From positions 1-35,109 of the forward strand of contig CAZCOB010000019.1 of the NCBI GenBank assembly GCA_964500415.1: a DNA stretch of 35,109 nucleotides, given 5' to 3'. The stretch is from JAFGPF01 sp964500415. GTDB taxonomy: Bacteria > Chloroflexota > Dehalococcoidia > Dehalococcoidales > RBG-16-60-22. Shown here in pieces: positions 1 to 7,886 of this stretch. The notes under the pieces were generated by a model. That model made no database searches. It had not been told where the DNA came from and was given only the letters and a program-made list of their open reading frames with translations. How positions within the stretch are numbered: the first letter of the stretch is position 1; the number at the start of each line of letters is the position of its first letter. The translations under genes and the position numbers were made by a program.

Positions 1-187
1 GTTACCCAGGGTAAGCACTTAGCAGGCGCCCGCACTAGACCACTATGCGACCCCTCCGCAATTACATATAGACAGGCGCAATTCCAACATACTAATTATA
101 TTACAATAGAGGAAGATGCTCAATGACTTTTGGCCAGTTTGATTGATGATAAATCTGAAAACTGCTATCCCCGCGCCGCCCCTCGCT

Positions 188-236
188 GTTATCTATTCCC
201 ACCCGTTCGCCCTCGTATCATCCTTGGCTTATCCCG
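188..236 (+). repeat. Dispersed 49-bp intergenic repeat, copy 1
   Basis: This is one of six recognisable copies of a C-rich element. It begins GTTATCTATTCCCACCC, has CGCCCTCG in the middle and ends GGCTTATCCCG. Other copies are near 2554, 6133 and 6420 in the same orientation, and near 27837 and 28039 inverted. This copy supplies the stop codon of the adjacent dihydroorotate dehydrogenase gene, so the element abuts or has invaded the gene end. Confidence 0.75.
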
Positions 237-1179
237 TAGTATCCCCCCGCCCCGCCCCGATTATCTCGCTCAAGTTTTGAATCCCCTCCTCCTCCGTGAA
301 CCGCTCGATTCCCTCCAGCACGTCCAGGGAAGCCCGCGGATTGCTGAATGTCGCCGAGCCCACCTGCACGGCGCTGGCCCCCGCCATGATGAACTCCAGC
401 GCATCTTCGGCGCCGCTGATGCCCCCGCAGCCGATAACTGGCACACTCACGGCTCCGGCTACCTCGTAGACCATGGCTAACGCCACCGGCTTTATCGCCG
501 GGCCGGACAGCCCGCAGATGATGTTGCCTATCGCCGGTCGCCTTTTGTTAATATCGATGGCCGTTCCCTTCAAAGTATTGATAAGTGATACGGCATCGGC
601 GCCGGCTTCTGCCACGGCGGCGGCCACAATAGCGATATCGGAAGTGTTGGGGGTCAGCTTGACGATTACCGGCAGGGAGGTGGCCGCTCTGACGGCGGCG
701 GTTACGGCGGCGGCGGAGTCCGGATTGACCCCGAAGGCGGCGCCGCCTACCTTCACGTTAGGGCAGCTTATGTTTACCTCGATGCCGCTGACTCCGGCCG
801 CGCCGTCCAGCTCTTTGGCGAGTCGGACGTAATCATCAATGGTATCGCCGCCGATATTCACGATAATCGGCACCCGCCAGCCCGCCCAGACAGGCGCCTT
901 TTCTTTGATGAGGGCCTTAACGCCGATATTCTGCCATCCGATTGAGTTAAGCAGGCCGGAGGTAGTCTCGAAAAGGCGTGGCTGCGGGTTTCCCTCCCTC
1001 GGTGCCAGGGTGGTGCCTTTGCAGACAATAGCCCCCAGTCTTTGAATATCGAATACCTGGCTGTATTCCGTCCCGTAACCGAAGGTGCCGGAGGCCGTCA
1101 TTACCGGATTGGCCAGGAGCAGGCCTCGCCCGTTCCTGGGAGCTAACTGGATCGATAGGTCTGGAGTCACTTTATTCAC
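229..1179 (-). CDS. pyrD: Dihydroorotate dehydrogenase, class 1B catalytic subunit
   Basis: The enzyme oxidises dihydroorotate to orotate in pyrimidine synthesis, using FMN in a TIM barrel. The 316-residue protein has the normal family length. It shows the N-terminal NPVMTASGTFGYG segment, the active-site loop NISCPNVKVGG with the cysteine base typical of class 1, a KLTPN strand and the C-terminal flavin-phosphate segments IGCGGISG and GASAVQVGSATF. The cysteine (class 2 enzymes use serine) and the NVKVGG context point to type 1B, which normally works with the PyrK electron-transfer subunit; no pyrK is in this window. The listed start is a GTG with poor ribosome-site spacing. A GTG three codons later (1168-1170) sits better behind GGCGGGTG and may be the true start. 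The stop codon lies inside a dispersed repeat, so the last few residues may not be ancestral. Confidence 0.93.
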   Translation of the reverse strand: MNKVTPDLSIQLAPRNGRGLLLANPVMTASGTFGYGTEYSQVFDIQRLGAIVCKGTTLAPREGNPQPRLFETTSGLLNSIGWQNIGVKALIKEKAPVWAGWRVPIIVNIGGDTIDDYVRLAKELDGAAGVSGIEVNISCPNVKVGGAAFGVNPDSAAAVTAAVRAATSLPVIVKLTPNTSDIAIVAAAVAEAGADAVSLINTLKGTAIDINKRRPAIGNIICGLSGPAIKPVALAMVYEVAGAVSVPVIGCGGISGAEDALEFIMAGASAVQVGSATFSNPRASLDVLEGIERFTEEEGIQNLSEIIGAGRGDTTG

Positions 1180-1381
1180 CCGCCTGGTTTAGCTTCTGGC
1201 TGAAAGCTTACCAGACCCGGCACTGTTGATGCAAATTGGAGTTCTCTGCGGTATTAACTTTCACCGGCAGCCGTGATTGCGGTAAGCCGGGAAATGGGTG
1301 TGAACACCTATGTCAACAAGGTATGCGCTTGGTTGTGTGCCTGGTTCGTAGAAGGTACTCTTGCCGGTAGAGGCGTAACTC

Positions 1382-1594
1382 ATGAAGACAGTGCTTACCA
1401 CGACACGAAAGCCCACGCCCGGCTCCAGAGTCCGTCGACTCCGCGTCCGTTGCCGTCTATCTCAGCAGGAGCTGGCTGACCTGGCCGGTGTTCCCCTAGA
1501 GCAGGTGGACTTATTCGAACATGATTTGCCTCTGCCGCTGGACAGCCGGCGTAGAATCCTGAAGGAACTATGGGCCAAAAAAGTCAGGAAGTGA
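1382..1594 (+). CDS. Small XRE-family helix-turn-helix protein
   Basis: The 70-residue protein is almost entirely one Cro/C1-type DNA-binding domain. After a basic N-terminal tail, residues about 19-60 read RRLRVRCRLSQQELADLAGV followed by EQVDLFEH, the five-helix XRE pattern. No sensor or oligomerisation domain is present, so it may act as a simple dimeric regulator. A GAGG ribosome site lies about 8 bases before the ATG. The gene stands alone, divergent from the dihydroorotate dehydrogenase gene, and ends in a strong hairpin terminator that begins before the stop codon. Its targets are unknown; autoregulation or control of neighbours would be typical. I am sure of the fold but not of the role. 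Confidence 0.75.
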   Translation: MKTVLTTTRKPTPGSRVRRLRVRCRLSQQELADLAGVPLEQVDLFEHDLPLPLDSRRRILKELWAKKVRK

Positions 1595-1621
1595 CGCATA
1601 TTACGTCACTTCCTGTTTTTA
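1585..1621 (+). terminator. Intrinsic terminator overlapping the end of the XRE gene
   Basis: A perfect 12-bp inverted repeat, CAGGAAGTGACG at 1585-1596 and its complement at 1604-1615, has a 7-base loop and is followed directly by a T run. The left arm covers the last codons and stop of the regulator gene. Confidence 0.88.
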
Positions 1622-1727
1622 TTCTCTAGCTGGATGCCGTTCAGGCAGCCGGTTTTTTTATGTGTCTTTTTCTGCTTACCGCTATTTATCCATGCTGATT
1701 CGGTATCTTTATCTTCACCGGTCTACC

Positions 1728-2318
1728 TTAGTGCAGGTTCACGTACTGGCTTACCCTCCCCGGAATAGTCCGTTCGATGGGCAGTACGGGGCCGTCGGCC
1801 GGCTTAACCTCCAGAGCGAAGCTATCATAAGGCCCGATGCTGACATTACCCGAAGACGGTATGGTTACGATAATCCGGAACAGCTCGTTCGGGTCGAGAA
1901 GGTTGTCGGTATTAATCGTACTCAGCTTCTCGATTGTCCAGTTTACCGTCGGAACCAGGTTGTCGGCATCGCTGTAAGAGATAACCAGCGGGCTTATATT
2001 TTCCGATGACGGGCTGAAATCAACCGCGCTGCCAGCCTGGGGAATACCCACGCAGAAGTAAATTTCGGTTACTTCGCTATCTACCATCTTTACGACTATG
2101 TTGCCCCGGATTTCCACCGTGGCCATGGTCGATTGCAGGCCGGCGTTGACGGCTTCTTTCACCTTCTGCGAGGAGAATAAACCGGCGGAGAGGACCACGT
2201 AAGCGAACACCGAAGCCACGATGACGAAGGCGATTAGGATGATAGCCGTTTCCAGGCCGGTAATGCCTTCCTCTTTGTTACGTATTCTTTTCATTACCAT
2301 CTTAACAAATCGTTGCAT
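1728..2318 (-). CDS. Archaellin-like / type IV pilin-like secreted filament protein
   Basis: The first ~60 residues look like an archaeal flagellin (archaellin). A short basic leader ending KEEG is followed by ITGLETAIILIAFVIVAS, then a hydrophobic stretch and GLFSSQKVKEAV. This is the class III signal peptide and filament-core helix arrangement, with cleavage expected after the Gly at about residue 18 by an FlaK/PibD-type peptidase. The remaining ~140 residues are beta-rich with few charged repeats, as in archaellin outer domains, and contain one cysteine. At 196 residues it has the usual archaellin length. An AGGAGGG ribosome site lies about 7 bases before the ATG. No archaellum motor genes (FlaI/FlaJ-type) are nearby, so this could be an orphan filament or pilin subunit. 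Resemblance is closest in style to crenarchaeal archaellins, judged by eye. Confidence 0.8.
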   Translation of the reverse strand: MQRFVKMVMKRIRNKEEGITGLETAIILIAFVIVASVFAYVVLSAGLFSSQKVKEAVNAGLQSTMATVEIRGNIVVKMVDSEVTEIYFCVGIPQAGSAVDFSPSSENISPLVISYSDADNLVPTVNWTIEKLSTINTDNLLDPNELFRIIVTIPSSGNVSIGPYDSFALEVKPADGPVLPIERTIPGRVSQYVNLH

Positions 2319-2340
2319 TGCGAATCCCTCCTGTTTCAGC

Positions 2341-2369
2341 TAAAAAATAATGACGCTGCCTCACAGCGT
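2341..2369 (-). terminator. Hairpin plus U-run in the leader of the archaellin-like gene
   Basis: Read on the minus strand, ACGCTG and CAGCGT (2364-2369 and 2353-2358) form a 6-bp stem with a 5-base loop. It is followed by CATTATTTTTTA and then by the AGGAGGG site of the gene. It lies between the candidate promoter and the start codon, so it could act as an attenuator. The stem is short, so confidence is moderate. Confidence 0.45.
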
Positions 2370-2415
2370 TATCTTATTCATTATTTTCCTGTTGGTTATT
2401 ACCTGGATAAAACCG

Positions 2416-2444
2416 TTTATCATTTAGCTTATTCAGGATATCAA
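2416..2444 (-). promoter_or_regulatory. Candidate sigma70 promoter for the archaellin-like gene
   Basis: On the minus strand, TTGATA (2439-2444) and GATAAA (2416-2421) are separated by 17 bases. Transcription would start near 2409 and give a leader of about 90 bases holding the attenuator-like hairpin. Confidence 0.45.
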
Positions 2445-2540
2445 TAACGCGGTAACTAAAACATAAATATACCCGCCCTCTATATAAATATTTCGTTACA
2501 GTTTGCTGCTTTTAAAAGTATGCCGTTAGTTTTCCCCTCC

Positions 2541-2602
2541 GCCCCCTCGTTTCTTATCTTTTCCCACCCAGGCCGCCCTCGCATCATCAACCGCTTATCC
2601 CG
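2541..2602 (+). repeat. Dispersed 49-bp repeat, copy 2, with 5' extension
   Basis: The core runs 2554-2602. An upstream extension, GCCCCCTCGTTTCTTATC, is shared with the inverted copy at 27837-27900. Just downstream, at 2623-2657, is a C5T3/A3G5 hairpin followed by another G5 and T6. It resembles the C-rich hairpins in the 6.2-6.5 kb spacer and could terminate transcription on the plus strand. Confidence 0.72.
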
Positions 2603-2798
2603 AAGGATACCCCCGCCAGTTTCCCCCTTTAATAAAGGGGGATTAAGGGGGTTTTTTCATTGGCTTATCTCGCAGTTTCATTATTAACTTGACTCTTACT
2701 ATTTGGTGTTTAGAATTTAGAGTTTAGTATTTACCCATTTTCCCCTCTTAATTAGAACTCGTGTTCCATTGTTGGGAGTGATAAAATACTGAAAGTGG

Positions 2799-2817
2799 TA
2801 TAATATAAAGAAGAGGT
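2799..2817 (+). promoter_or_regulatory. Extended -10 promoter and ribosome site of uvrA
   Basis: TGGTATAAT gives an extended -10 (hexamer 2799-2804) with no clear -35. AGAGGT at 2812-2817 is 9 bases before the uvrA ATG, so transcription would begin only about 15 bases upstream of the start codon. I see no obvious LexA-type operator. Confidence 0.6.
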
Positions 2818-2826
2818 ATAACCGCC

Positions 2827-5673
2827 ATGCCTTCAGATGCCATCATCGTCAAAGGTGCCCGTGAGCACAACCTGAAAAACATAGATGTCACCATTCCCCG
2901 CGATAAGCTGGTAGTCATCACCGGTGTTTCCGGCTCCGGCAAGAGTTCCCTGGCTTTCGATACTATCTACGCCGAAGGACAGCGCCGCTATGTGGAGTCA
3001 CTCTCCGCCTACGCCCGGCAGTTTCTCGGTCGGATGGAAAAGCCGGAGGTCGACTATATCGAAGGGCTGAGTCCGGCGGTCTCTATCGACCAGAAAGGGC
3101 CGAGCAAGAACCCCCGCTCGACGGTCGGCACTGTCACCGAGATTTACGATTACCTCCGCCTTCTCTTTGCCCGTGTGGGCCATCCCCACTGTCCCAATTG
3201 CGGACGCGAGATTACCATGCAGACCGTCCAGCAGATTGTGGATGCCGTCCAGAAGCTGCCGGAAAAAAGCCGTATTATGATTCTAGCCCCTTTGATTCGA
3301 GACCGTAAGGGCGAGTATCAGACCGTTTTTGAAGACCTGCGTAAATCGGGCTATGCCCGTGTCCGGGTTGACGGGGAAATCCATGACCTTTCTGAGGATA
3401 TCCAGCCGCTCGATAAGTTCAAGAAGCACTCCATTGAGGTTATTATCGATAGGCTGGTTATCGGGCAGAGCGGCGACCAGAGCCGTATCGCAGATTCCGT
3501 CGAGACCGCTCTCAAGATTGGTGCCGGGGTGGTGCTGGTATCTATCATCGATGGCGAGGAATTGCTCTTCTCGGAGCACTTCGCCTGCGTCCGCTGCGGT
3601 ATCAGCCTGGGAGAAATCGCCCCCCGCACTTTCAGCTTTAATACTCCTTACGGTGCCTGCCCCGCCTGTACCGGACTGGGCTTCAAACACGAAATTGACC
3701 CCGACCTCGTTTTAAACAAAGAACTCTCCGTCATGGAAGGCGCCATCCGCCCCTGGCAGTCCCACAACTGGTACCTCTACCGCGTAAGACCGCTGGCACG
3801 GTCTCACAGCTTCTCGTTGACTATTCCCATCAAAGACCTCAAGAAAGAGCACGTAGACATTCTACTCTACGGGGAAGGCGGGGAGGTGCACTCCTATCGC
3901 AATCGTTTCGGCAGGATAGTACGCCGCTTCGACGGCTATGAGGGCGTCATCCCTACCCTGGAGCGACTGTACCACGATACGGAGTCGGAATACAGCCGGG
4001 CTAATATCGAGCGCTTCATGGTCAATAAACCCTGCCTGGAATGCCAGGGCAGGCGCCTGAAGCCGGAATCGTTGGCCGTCACCATCGGTGGCCGTAATAT
4101 TATGGATATCACCGCCATGTCGGTCACGCAATCGCTGGAGTGGGTGGAAGAAATCGACCGTAAGGTTCTTAACGAGCGCGAGAAGCTGATTGCCCATCAG
4201 ATTCTCAAGGAGATTAAGACGCGCCTGGGCTTCCTCGAGGATGTCGGTCTGGACTATCTCAGTACCGACCGCGCTTCGATGACCCTGAGCGGCGGTGAGG
4301 CGCAGCGTATCCGCCTCGCCACCCAGATTGGCAGTGGTTTGATGGGCGTCCTCTATGTCTGCGACGAGCCTACCGTGGGACTTCACCCCGCCGATGACTA
4401 TCGCCTCATTCAAACGATGCAGCGTCTGCGCGATTTAGGTAACACCATACTGGTCGTCGAGCACGACGAGGCTATGATGCGTGCCGCCGACCATATTATC
4501 GATATGGGCCCCGGCGCCGGCGAAAACGGCGGCTGGATTGTCGCCACGGGCCCCCTGCCCGATATTATAAACTGTAAAGAGTCTTCCACCGGTCAGTACC
4601 TCAGCGGCGCTAAAAAAATTTCCCTCCCCGATACCCGCCGCCCCGGCAACGGTAAGCAACTGGTTATTGAGGGCGCCCGCCAGAACAACCTCAAAAATAT
4701 CGATGTGTATCTGCCGCTGGGTAAATTCATCTGCATCACCGGGGTTTCCGGCAGCGGCAAGAGCACCCTGGTGGACGAGATTCTCTACCGCAAACTCGCC
4801 CAGGTATTCTATCGGGCTAAGGACAGGGCCGGCGACTGCGATGATATTCTCGGCATCGAAAATATCGATAAGGTCATCAATATCGACCAGTCGCCCATCG
4901 GGCGTACCCCCCGCAGCAACCCCGCCACCTATACCGGCACCTTCACCCCCGTCCGCGAGCTTTTTGCCACCGTCCCCGAGGCGCGACTCCGCGGCTACGG
5001 GCCGGGTCGGTTCTCCTTTAATGTCCGGGGCGGACGTTGCGAGGCCTGCCGCGGCGAGGGCTTTATCGAAATCGAAATGCAGTTCCTGCCGGATGTTACC
5101 GTCCCCTGTGAGGTCTGCCACGGCCAGCGTTATAACCGCGAAGCCCTGGAAATCAGATTCAAAGGCAAGAACATCGCCGAGGTGCTGGACATGACGGTGG
5201 ACCAGGCGCTGGAATACTTTGAGCATTTCCCCAGGTTGAAAAATAAGCTGGCAACGCTCGTCGATGTCGGCCTCGGCTATATTCACCTCGGCCAGCCGGC
5301 CCCCACGCTGTCGGGCGGCGAGGCGCAAAGAGTAAAACTCGCCACCGAGCTTTCCAAGCGTTCCACCGGCAGTACACTATATATTTTAGACGAGCCCACC
5401 ACCGGTCTTTCTTTCGAGGATGTGGCGGCTCTTCTAGAGGTGCTCCAGCGTCTTGTGGATGCCGGTAACACGGTGATTATCATCGAGCACCACCTGGACG
5501 TGATGAAAAACGCCGACCATATCATAGATTTAGGCCCCGGTGCCGGCGATAAGGGCGGCCGTATCGTCGCCGTCGGCACCCCGGAGGAAATCGCCCAGGT
5601 AGACGCCTCCGCAACGGGGCAATATTTGAGGAGGGTGCTTAAAGGGGAGAGTAAAGTGGGGGTGGAGGGATAA
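2827..5673 (+). CDS. uvrA: UvrA, ATPase subunit of the excinuclease ABC
   Basis: UvrA is the damage-recognition dimer of nucleotide excision repair; it loads UvrB onto lesions. The 948-residue protein is full length and complete in both ABC-type halves. The first Walker A, GVSGSGKSS, is at residues 33-41. A CPNCG pair follows near residue 121, and the first zinc module (CVRC...CPAC) lies in the signature insertion. The first LSGGEAQRIRLA signature precedes a DEPTVGLHP Walker B. The second half repeats this with GVSGSGKST, a second zinc module (CEAC...CEVC), LSGGEAQRVKLA and DEPTTGL. No defect is visible. The next gene begins at the base after the stop, so the two are probably co-transcribed. 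No uvrB or uvrC is in the window. Confidence 0.98.
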   Translation: MPSDAIIVKGAREHNLKNIDVTIPRDKLVVITGVSGSGKSSLAFDTIYAEGQRRYVESLSAYARQFLGRMEKPEVDYIEGLSPAVSIDQKGPSKNPRSTVGTVTEIYDYLRLLFARVGHPHCPNCGREITMQTVQQIVDAVQKLPEKSRIMILAPLIRDRKGEYQTVFEDLRKSGYARVRVDGEIHDLSEDIQPLDKFKKHSIEVIIDRLVIGQSGDQSRIADSVETALKIGAGVVLVSIIDGEELLFSEHFACVRCGISLGEIAPRTFSFNTPYGACPACTGLGFKHEIDPDLVLNKELSVMEGAIRPWQSHNWYLYRVRPLARSHSFSLTIPIKDLKKEHVDILLYGEGGEVHSYRNRFGRIVRRFDGYEGVIPTLERLYHDTESEYSRANIERFMVNKPCLECQGRRLKPESLAVTIGGRNIMDITAMSVTQSLEWVEEIDRKVLNEREKLIAHQILKEIKTRLGFLEDVGLDYLSTDRASMTLSGGEAQRIRLATQIGSGLMGVLYVCDEPTVGLHPADDYRLIQTMQRLRDLGNTILVVEHDEAMMRAADHIIDMGPGAGENGGWIVATGPLPDIINCKESSTGQYLSGAKKISLPDTRRPGNGKQLVIEGARQNNLKNIDVYLPLGKFICITGVSGSGKSTLVDEILYRKLAQVFYRAKDRAGDCDDILGIENIDKVINIDQSPIGRTPRSNPATYTGTFTPVRELFATVPEARLRGYGPGRFSFNVRGGRCEACRGEGFIEIEMQFLPDVTVPCEVCHGQRYNREALEIRFKGKNIAEVLDMTVDQALEYFEHFPRLKNKLATLVDVGLGYIHLGQPAPTLSGGEAQRVKLATELSKRSTGSTLYILDEPTTGLSFEDVAALLEVLQRLVDAGNTVIIIEHHLDVMKNADHIIDLGPGAGDKGGRIVAVGTPEEIAQVDASATGQYLRRVLKGESKVGVEG

Positions 5674-6117
5674 ATGGCTGAATTCTTTGAGAATAAAAAT
5701 CCGAGACAGAAGCTGGAGCAAGCAAAACGTGAATTCCAGAGACTTCAAAATGATTTGACCAGCGATAATATAGAGCACTTCTTTGTGGCTGCATATCATA
5801 TTATTGACAGTGTAAAAGTAATTGGTACTGTTTCAGCTAAAGACGTTGAAAACCTATATTCAAACCCTGATTTCTTGAAATGCAAATATATATGTAATAA
5901 ATGTAAACATCCAGTCCTTACGAAAAGTCCGGATGATGAATTCGAAACGTATCGCCGCCCAGCTGCTATATTTGGACAAGTTATATTTAATGAAGTCCCG
6001 TTTAATAGTAAACTAGCGTATTTTATAATCGATGATAATGAACAAGTGGGGGTACTAGAACTCGGTCAGCGGATAATAGACTTTTGGCAAAGCTTCTTTA
6101 TTCAGCATAATATTTAA
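5674..6117 (+). CDS. Unknown protein, translationally coupled to uvrA
   Basis: The ATG directly follows the uvrA stop, with the ribosome site GGTGGAGGG inside the uvrA end, so coupling is likely. The 147-residue protein has a basic, probably helical N-terminus (residues about 9-30), a mixed middle with a small cysteine cluster (FLKCKYICNKCKHPV, about residues 66-80) that could bind zinc, and a C-terminal alpha/beta segment with ILELGQR-like character. I see no signal peptide or membrane helix and recognise no family. It is visibly richer in A+T than uvrA, which suggests more recent acquisition. A role in repair would be only guilt by association. Confidence 0.65.
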   Translation: MAEFFENKNPRQKLEQAKREFQRLQNDLTSDNIEHFFVAAYHIIDSVKVIGTVSAKDVENLYSNPDFLKCKYICNKCKHPVLTKSPDDEFETYRRPAAIFGQVIFNEVPFNSKLAYFIIDDNEQVGVLELGQRIIDFWQSFFIQHNI

Positions 6118-6132
6118 TTATTGAGTTCAGTG

Positions 6133-6181
6133 TTATCTTTTCCCACCCAGGCCGCCCTCGCACCATTCTCGGCTTATCCCG
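6133..6181 (+). repeat. Dispersed 49-bp repeat, copy 3
   Basis: The copy runs from GTTATCTTTTCCCACCC to GGCTTATCCCG, with GCCGCCCTCGCACCATTCTC in between. It matches copy 2 closely and the inverted copies near 27.8 and 28.0 kb. Confidence 0.75.
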
Positions 6182-6301
6182 CTGAGAAATCCCTCTCACT
6201 CTCCCTTTACAAAAGGGAGACGACCCATTGTTCAAGAAGTATTGTCCCCCTTTGAAAAAGGGGGACTAAGGGGGATTTTCGCCCCCCCAAAACGGGGCGT
6301 C

Positions 6302-6389
6302 TAAGAGGGGCGCAGCCCCTCTTTCAAATTATTCCCCCTTCCCTTCATCAATCCTCAAGGGAAGGGGGACACAGGGGGATAGGTTCACC
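6302..6389 (+). repeat. 88-bp double-hairpin repeat, left copy
   Basis: Two palindromes lie side by side: AGAGGGGCGCAGCCCCTCT, and CCCCCTTCCCTT paired with AAGGGAAGGGGG around an ATCAATCC-type loop. The tail is GATAGGTTCACC. A copy with roughly 90% identity by eye lies inverted at 30183-30269. The structure resembles REP or MITE-like elements. Confidence 0.75.
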
Positions 6390-6419
6390 ACTCTAAAAAA
6401 TATCCACCTCCCCCATTTC

Positions 6420-6468
6420 TTATCTATTCCCACCCAAACCGCCCTCGTACCATTCTCTGCTTATCCCG
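6420..6468 (+). repeat. Dispersed 49-bp repeat, copy 4
   Basis: TTATCTATTCCCACCC starts the element and GCTTATCCCG ends it. It shares the ATCTATT variant with copy 1 and with the inverted copy at 28039-28087. Confidence 0.73.
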
Positions 6469-6670
6469 TAAATTAGCCCCGCCCCTGAAAAGCATCATCT
6501 TCCCCCTTTCGTAAAGGGGGAATTAAAAGGGGATTTAACCCCTCCGTCATTCTGAGTGAGCGCAGCAATTGCGAGAATCCATGCCCTCCCCACCCCCATA
6601 TTTATTAGTTACCCTTAAAATATGCTAACATACTCTTACATCGAGTATTTCCACGAGGAGGTAACTCAAA

Positions 6671-7123
6671 ATGGCAGAACGTAAGTACCAAAAATACATC
6701 CTTGATAAACTAATAACTCCGCTGGACACGCAGCAGAAAGACAAAGAGATGGCCTATGCCGAAAGGGCCACGCGTGTACTCTGGCTGGAAGATGAGATAA
6801 TAAAAGGAGCCTCCAGTGTCATTTGCTCATGGTACTGGAAAGCCACGGAGGAAGAGGGCTCCCCCTCTCACGTCCATGATTTCGACGAGGTCCTCGGCTT
6901 CATCGGTAATGACCCGCAAAACCCCCACGATTTGGGAGGCGAAGTTGAATTCTGGATAGAGGACGAAAAATACCTCCTCACCCGGAGCTGCCTTATCTTC
7001 GTGCCAGCGGGACTGAGGCACTGCCCCCTGCGCGTAACCAGGGTCGAAAGGCCCTTTCTGTTCCTCGCCTTTTCCCTGACCGGCAAGTATGTCAAAGACG
7101 GTATCATCCCGGGAATTTCCTGA
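6671..7123 (+). CDS. Cupin-fold protein, paralogue 1 of 3
   Basis: The 150-residue protein is a single cupin barrel. Motif 1 reads HVHDFDEVLGFIG, giving the metal ligands His-x-His-x3-Glu. Motif 2 reads FVPAGLRHCPL, giving the fourth ligand His. A conserved PHDLGGEVEFWIEDEKY segment lies between them. It has two paralogues at 28140-28574 and 28589-29014 with the same layout and the same start (a basic K-Y-x-K-Y-I N-terminus). The metal site is intact, so a metal-dependent enzyme or a small-molecule sensor is possible; the substrate is unknown. It lacks a signal peptide. AGGAGGT sits 7-8 bases before the ATG. The gene faces the plus strand, while its paralogues, 21 kb away, face the minus strand. 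Confidence 0.85.
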   Translation: MAERKYQKYILDKLITPLDTQQKDKEMAYAERATRVLWLEDEIIKGASSVICSWYWKATEEEGSPSHVHDFDEVLGFIGNDPQNPHDLGGEVEFWIEDEKYLLTRSCLIFVPAGLRHCPLRVTRVERPFLFLAFSLTGKYVKDGIIPGIS

Positions 7124-7303
7124 CCGGCCGTTGTCCCCTCTGAGTGCCGCTTTGATACCGGGCTGCCGAATGGGCGTTAAGGAAGGCGGGTAGGTAATTA
7201 GTGAAGGTGAAAAGGATGATAAAGTGGTATTATAGCTACATCTATGATTTTCTCATCAGTCGGGATATGAAAAGAAGCGTTGCCGGAAGGAAGGAGACTT
7301 TCA

Positions 7304-7807
7304 ATGTCAGAGAATGCAGCGGACAAGGCTTATCAACTGGGGGTGTATTACGAGCAGACTTATAAAGGTTGCAGCCAATCCACGGTTGCAGCTATCCAGG
7401 ATGCACTTGACATAAAGAATGACGATATTTTCAAGGCCGCAACCGGGCTGGCTGCGGGGGGCGGTATGTGCATTGATGGTAGCTGTGGCGCTTATTCCGG
7501 AGCATCCCTGGTGCTGAGTTCGCTGCTGGGTAGAGAAAGAGATGATTTCGCTGACGTTGCCGAGGTTCTATTTAAAAATTTCGAACTGGTACAGAAACTG
7601 AGGGATAAGTTTATCCGGGAATATGGCTCCGTACTATGCTACAGTATTCAGACTAAAGTTTTAGGCAGGCCTTATTACCTCGCTGACATGCATGACCTGG
7701 ATAGGTTTGAGGAAGCCGGTGGCCACGACCCCGCCCACTGCCCGGAGGTAGTAGGAAAAGCAGCTCGCTGGGCGGTAGAGCTTATAACTAAAGAAAATCT
7801 TGTGTAA
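7304..7807 (+). CDS. C_GCAxxG_C_C-family cysteine-rich redox-type protein
   Basis: This 167-residue protein matches the C_GCAxxG_C_C family, named for spaced conserved cysteines and thought to be redox-active or metal-binding. Visible motifs are KGCSQSTVAAIQ near the N-terminus, GGGMCIDGSCGAYSGASLVL in the middle, a cysteine in SVLCYSIQ, and HDPAHCPEVVGKAARWAVELI at the end. A second TTG start at 7280 is possible, but the ATG at 7304 has AAGGAG 7 bases upstream and is preferred. The family is frequent in anaerobes and sometimes adjoins transport or redox genes. It converges with the importer genes, and no cotranscription with cupin 1 is evident across the 180-bp gap. Confidence 0.83.
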   Translation: MSENAADKAYQLGVYYEQTYKGCSQSTVAAIQDALDIKNDDIFKAATGLAAGGGMCIDGSCGAYSGASLVLSSLLGRERDDFADVAEVLFKNFELVQKLRDKFIREYGSVLCYSIQTKVLGRPYYLADMHDLDRFEEAGGHDPAHCPEVVGKAARWAVELITKENLV

Positions 7808-7886
7808 AAGTGTAAATAGCTTCGTTTCGGATAGACAGACGCGTCAGGTTAGCGTTTTTAGTTTATAGGCTTCCCGTTTATTATTA

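Larger units (their letters stand above)
6118..6670. repeat. Repeat-dense spacer upstream of cupin 1
   Basis: This 553-bp spacer has no gene that I can support. In order it holds: a copy of the 49-bp repeat (6133-6181); C5/G5 hairpins around 6241-6279; an 88-bp double-hairpin repeat (6302-6389); a second 49-bp repeat (6420-6468); another C-rich hairpin (about 6500-6530); and a GTCATTCTGAGTGAGCGCAG-type motif near 6547-6581 that recurs in modified form in many bacterial spacers. The promoter for the following cupin gene must lie in the last ~80 A+T-rich bases. Confidence 0.7.

Noticed and set aside
130..1045. Several plus-strand open frames opposite the dihydroorotate dehydrogenase gene
   Set aside because: They follow the codon pattern of the real minus-strand gene, have no ribosome sites and show no domain motifs.
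7216..7365. A 49-codon plus-strand frame upstream of and overlapping the C_GCAxxG_C_C gene
   Set aside because: It overlaps the start of a well-supported gene in another frame, has only a weak ribosome site placed too close, and shows no motif.
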